Part shown: in pieces, positions 63,425 through 64,000 of the stretch
Layout of the letters: the number at the start of each line of letters is the position of its first letter
How positions within the stretch are numbered: position 1 is the stretch's first letter
Assembly: GCF_029714405.1 (NCBI RefSeq)
Contig: NZ_CP121650.1
Span: forward strand, 6,329,001-6,393,000
Origin: Bradyrhizobium sp. CB82
GTDB lineage: Bacteria > Pseudomonadota > Alphaproteobacteria > Rhizobiales > Xanthobacteraceae
Length of the DNA: 64,000 nt
Direction of reading: 5' to 3'
Program-made: the position numbers and the translations under genes
Notes under the pieces: generated by a model
Databases searched by the model: none
Told to the model about the DNA's origin: nothing
Seen by the model: the letters and a program-made list of their open reading frames with translations, nothing else

Positions 63425-64000
63425 TCAATTCGCAGCGCATAGCGCCTGGTCGAGATCCGTGATGATGTCGTCGATGTGCTCGATTCCGACGCTCAGCCTG
63501 ATCATCTCGGGCCGTACGCCGGCCTTGTCCTGCTCTTCGGGCGACATTTGCCGGTGCGTGGTCGATGCGGGGTGGCAGGCGAGCGATTTCGCGTCGCCAA
63601 TATTGACCAGCCGCTTGCAGAGCTTCAGCGCGTCGTAGAATCGCTTACCCGCCTCGAAGCCTCCTGCCACGCCAAAGGTCAGCAGTGAACACGCACGGCC
63701 ACCTAGATACTTCTGTGTCAGCGCGAAATAGGGACTATCCTCAAAGCCCGCATAATTCACCCACCCGACACGGCGGTCGTCGCGCAAGAACCGCGCGACC
63801 TTCTCGCCATTATCGACGTGCCGCTCGATCCGCAGCGCGACGGTTTCAATGCCCTGGAGCAGCAGGAAAGCATTCATCGGTGCCAGGACGGCGCCCGTGG
63901 TCCTCTGGGAGACGGCGCGGCAACGCGCAATGTAAGCAGCGGCCCCGTAGCGCTCGGTAAAGACGAGCCCGTGATATGATTGCTCTGGTTCGTTCATCAT
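63425..64000 (-). CDS. metY: O-acetylhomoserine sulfhydrylase-type PLP enzyme (C-terminal part)
   Basis: 191 residues of the C-terminal domain; the start and the PLP Lys lie beyond base 64000. FAMILY marks are SPMNAFLLLQGIETVALR-like PMNAFLLLQGIETVALRIER, NYAGFEDSPYFALTQKYLG, ACSLLTFGVAGGFEAGKRF and the end block LVNIGDAKSLACHPASTTHR then RLSVGIEHIDDIITDLDQAL. These define Cys/Met metabolism PLP enzymes of the MetY type, which use O-acylhomoserine and sulfide to make homocysteine. It sits just upstream of metA, as expected for one pathway. Confidence 0.9.
   Translation of the reverse strand: MMNEPEQSYHGLVFTERYGAAAYIARCRAVSQRTTGAVLAPMNAFLLLQGIETVALRIERHVDNGEKVARFLRDDRRVGWVNYAGFEDSPYFALTQKYLGGRACSLLTFGVAGGFEAGKRFYDALKLCKRLVNIGDAKSLACHPASTTHRQMSPEEQDKAGVRPEMIRLSVGIEHIDDIITDLDQALCAAN

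Noticed and set aside
1..64000. CRISPR arrays, rRNA or tRNA genes
   Set aside because: No regularly spaced short repeats, tRNA-like cloverleaf with CCA region or rRNA segments were noticed on reading; a covariance search was not possible.

Overview
The window looks like chromosome from a Bradyrhizobium-type alphaproteobacterium. It is high-GC, it carries interspersed intergenic repeats of the kind common in Bradyrhizobium and Rhodopseudomonas, a rhizobial frc-type fructose transporter next to Entner-Doudoroff genes, a cyo ubiquinol oxidase, a PuuD-type urate hydroxylase and a Tad/Flp pilus locus. This assignment comes from family recognition only; no search was run.

Layout. 0-5 kb: the start of a cyoA-cyoB operon, an SDR oxidoreductase, a PQQ-type sugar (sorbosone) dehydrogenase and membrane urate hydroxylase puuD. 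5-13 kb: a dipeptide-type ABC importer (binding protein, two permeases, fused double ATPase), a DAO-family flavin oxidoreductase, a VOC protein and a small ORF behind a hairpin that could hide its ribosome site. 13-16 kb: cell-wall enzymes (L,D-transpeptidase, lytic transglycosylase) and a Nudix hydrolase. 16-21 kb: an accessory, partly decayed stretch with a phage-like Cys/His small protein pair, a VbhA/Fic toxin-antitoxin pair, a phosphodiesterase, a frameshifted hemerythrin gene, a chrA remnant and two palindromes. 21-32 kb: DUF1127, an M20 amidohydrolase, then divergent frcBCA and frcR-kinase-zwf-edd operons around a long palindrome. This is a coherent fructose uptake and Entner-Doudoroff module. 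32-37 kb: CoA-transferase, VOC protein and small hypothetical or membrane ORFs.

37-52.4 kb: a Tad pilus locus on the minus strand: two flp pilins, cpaA, cpaB, cpaE, cpaF/tadA, tadB, tadC, three TadE/F/G minor pilins, then, after an interruption, secretin cpaC, a lipoprotein and a TPR lipoprotein. The interruption is a plus-strand acyltransferase flanked by the live tadE and a frameshifted second copy of the tadE 3' end. The TPR gene shows the same pattern: live gene, cargo genes, then a second copy of its 3' end. A third, degenerate flp copy also remains.

53-60 kb: an IS66-associated remnant, three GT-C or GT87-type multi-membrane glycosyltransferase-like proteins and a HAD-UbiA fusion, which may be a polyprenyl-phosphate sugar module beside the pilus genes. 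60-64 kb: a minus-strand methionine/amino-acid cluster (metY C-terminal part, metA-type homoserine acyltransferase, GNAT, class IV aminotransferase). No rRNA, tRNA or CRISPR array was recognised.
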